From positions 1 to 64,000 of the forward strand of contig NZ_BMRA01000014.1 of assembly GCF_014648395.1 (NCBI RefSeq): a stretch of DNA of 64,000 nt, written 5' to 3'. The notes under the pieces are model-generated. The model worked only from the letters and a program-made list of their open reading frames with translations. It was not told the DNA's origin and ran no database searches. The stretch comes from Micromonospora fulviviridis. GTDB lineage: Bacteria; Actinomycetota; Actinomycetes; Mycobacteriales; Micromonosporaceae. Made by a program: the position numbers and the translations under genes. Shown piece after piece: positions 62,582 to 64,000 of the stretch (positions are counted from its first letter, which is position 1; the number at the start of each line of letters is the position of its first letter).

Positions 62582-63460
62582 CTAGGGTCGGCCGCCGGAC
62601 GGCCGCTCAAGACCGAGCCGGTCGGCCAGCTCGCCCACCATCGCCGCCAGCGCCGGGGGAGCCGGCCGCCGGGTGACCAGGAAGAGGGTGAAGCGGCCCG
62701 GCACCGGCGCCGTCGAGACCTCCTCGTCCGGGCCGGCGTAGACGCGCGCGAGCCCGCGGGGCAGGATGACCGGGCAGCGCAGCAGCCGGCCCATGCGTAC
62801 CGCGGTCTCGGCCGTGGCCACCCGCTTCGGGCGGCCGCCGAGTTCGGAGAGCCGCCGGTGGAGGGCTTCGGCGGACACGTCGTAGGTGTGTGTGACGACG
62901 TCGAGGCCGGCGAAGGGTCGGCGTCCGCCACCGAGTCGTACCCCGGGCGGGGTGAGCACGGCCAGTTGGTCGCTGGCGACCGGCGCCGCGGTCACCGTGG
63001 CCGGCAGCCGCATCTGGTTGGCGATCGTGACGAAGGCGGCGTCCAACGAGCCCTCGCCCACCCACTCGACCAGGCGGTCACCGTGGTCGAGGACCTGGTG
63101 CACGGTGGCGTCCCGGAGCAGCTCCACCAGCGCGGGGAACAGCCACGCGGCCAGGCTCGCGAACGTCCCCACGCTGAGGACCCGGCCGCGCGCGGCCGCC
63201 CGGGTCCGGTCGAAGATGCCCTCCAGGTGATCCAGCACGTGGGCCGCCTCGGCGGCCAGCGCCCGGCCGGCGGGGGTGGGGCGTGCGCCGGTGGTGTCGC
63301 GGTCGAACAGCCGCTCGCCGATCCGCCGCTCCAGCGCCGCCAGCCGGTTGCTGGCGGCGGGCTGGCTGATCCGCAGCTCCCGGCCGGCCGCGCCGAGCGA
63401 GCCGTGCCGGAGCAGCGCCTCGACGAGGCGCAGATCCTCGACCGAGGGTAGGGAGCTCAT
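62582..63460 (-). CDS. LysR-family transcriptional regulator
   Basis: A 292-residue LysR-type regulator. N-terminal HTH is EALLRHGSLGAAGRELRIS-QPAASN (written here in two parts) near 15-40, followed by the effector domain. ATG at 63460 has TAATCT 6 nt upstream and no ribosome site; a GTG at 63466 would extend it by 2 residues. It is divergent from an MFS transporter with an interrupted palindrome across its start codon, the standard LysR arrangement of autorepression and activation of a neighbour. The inducer is unknown. Confidence 0.9.
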   Translation of the reverse strand: MSSLPSVEDLRLVEALLRHGSLGAAGRELRISQPAASNRLAALERRIGERLFDRDTTGARPTPAGRALAAEAAHVLDHLEGIFDRTRAAARGRVLSVGTFASLAAWLFPALVELLRDATVHQVLDHGDRLVEWVGEGSLDAAFVTIANQMRLPATVTAAPVASDQLAVLTPPGVRLGGGRRPFAGLDVVTHTYDVSAEALHRRLSELGGRPKRVATAETAVRMGRLLRCPVILPRGLARVYAGPDEEVSTAPVPGRFTLFLVTRRPAPPALAAMVGELADRLGLERPSGGRP

Positions 63461-63477
63461 AGGCACAGATTATGAGC
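63455..63477. promoter_or_regulatory. LysR-type box overlapping the regulator start
   Basis: GCTCATA (63455-63461) and TATGAGC (63471-63477) with a 9-nt spacer, including T-N11-A spacing (T63460 to A63472). It overlaps the ATG at 63460 and the -10 signal of the same gene. Confidence 0.6.
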
Positions 63478-63532
63478 CGGGCCGGTGATCCGCCGGCTAC
63501 CCGGGGGCCCGGCCCGGCCACATGATCGGTCC

Positions 63533-64000
63533 ATGACCGTTCGCCGGGACCTCGCCGCCATGCTGACCACCACCTTCGTGACCTGGCTCGGGCAGCGCAC
63601 CACCGCCGTCGCGCTGCCCCTGGTCGCGCTCGCCGAGACCGGGTCGGCCTGGACCACCGGGCTGGTCGGCGGCGCGGTCGGGCTGCCCATGCTCACCTCC
63701 GCCTGGTGGGCCCGCGGCCTGCGGCAGCGGCTCACCACCGGTCGGGCCCTCGCCGGGGTGCTCGCGATCCAGGTGCTCGGCCTGCTCGTCATCCCGGTCG
63801 GGGCGGCGGTCGGCACCGTCGGCCCCCTCCACCTGACCGCCACCGGGCTGGTCACCGGCGCCGCCACCACCCTCAGCGGACCCGGACAGCGGGCCCTGCT
63901 GGCCGACCTCTGCGACGGCGTCGGCACCGGTCTCGCCGCCCGGATGCTGGCCTGGCAGGACTTTGCCCACCGCAGCACCATGGTCCTGGCGCCGCCGCTG
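63533..64000 (+). CDS. MFS transporter, N-terminal part (runs off the window)
   Basis: 156 codons of an open frame that continues beyond the right edge. MTVRRDLAAMLTTTFVTWLG is followed by alternating hydrophobic segments (about five visible), typical of major facilitator proteins. ATG at 63533 has CATGAT 6 nt upstream, a leaderless signal. It is divergent from the LysR regulator, which probably controls it. Substrate unknown; the part seen fits DHA or unassigned exporter groups. Confidence 0.82.
   Translation, partial: MTVRRDLAAMLTTTFVTWLGQRTTAVALPLVALAETGSAWTTGLVGGAVGLPMLTSAWWARGLRQRLTTGRALAGVLAIQVLGLLVIPVGAAVGTVGPLHLTATGLVTGAATTLSGPGQRALLADLCDGVGTGLAARMLAWQDFAHRSTMVLAPPL

Overview
This is a very GC-rich window with strong third-position GC bias and many GTG starts. 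It looks like a chromosome of the actinomycete family Micromonosporaceae, most likely Micromonospora or a close relative. Family-level clues are the fabG-inhA-hemH order, an actinobacterial-type ferrochelatase with C-terminal cysteines, ATPase-less NgcEFG sugar importers, an AA10-CBM2 polysaccharide monooxygenase, and a MurL/MurD2-type pair for installing D-glutamate in peptidoglycan. I see no tRNA, rRNA, CRISPR array, insertion sequence or phage module, so this appears to be ordinary chromosome. Many genes lack a ribosome binding site and instead carry a TANNNT/CANNNT hexamer 5-8 nt before the start codon, which suggests leaderless mRNAs.

Layout. 1-5.3 kb: partial membrane protein, Xaa-Pro aminopeptidase, asparagine synthetase, secreted AA10-CBM2 monooxygenase. 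5.6-10.9 kb: PfkB sugar kinase; Bcr/CflA-type exporter divergent from a MarR regulator with a palindrome between them; thioesterase/metallo-beta-lactamase-fold pair; PAP2 membrane enzyme. 10.9-16.8 kb: YdbT/YdbS bPH2 pair, a small Cys/His protein, a MoxR-DUF58-vWA operon and a 28-residue membrane peptide. 17.3-20.7 kb: fabG, fabI(inhA), hemH and a NagD-type phosphatase. 20.7-29.6 kb: hypothetical protein, DUF3097, serine hydrolase, NfeD-SPFH pair, membrane protein, class A penicillin-binding protein, thymidylate-kinase-like protein. 29.7-36.5 kb: RibD/DHFR-like reductase, ThDP enzyme, SpoU methyltransferase, Tat-exported serine hydrolase, PucR regulator.

36.5-43.0 kb is the most interesting block. 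murL and murD2 are divergent, followed by three genes of unknown function and a DUF4392 D-glutamate-cyclase-like protein, so two predicted glutamate-stereochemistry enzymes lie within 7 kb. 43.2-47.4 kb: class III aminotransferase plus CoA-acylating methylmalonate-semialdehyde dehydrogenase (beta-alanine/beta-aminoisobutyrate or valine catabolism), then an acyltransferase-3.

47.6-58.1 kb is an amino-sugar block: two NgcEFG-type importers flank a GlcNAc-kinase-like gene, a MurR/RpiR regulator and a SIS-domain protein. With the monooxygenase at 4.2 kb it fits chitin or cell-wall amino-sugar use. The right end holds a Pol A-type polymerase, a MobA-like nucleotidyltransferase, a lipoprotein, a TfoX-N protein, a DUF1062 protein, and a LysR regulator divergent from a truncated MFS transporter. 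Convergent gene pairs are regularly separated by strong GC-rich hairpins, recorded as terminators.
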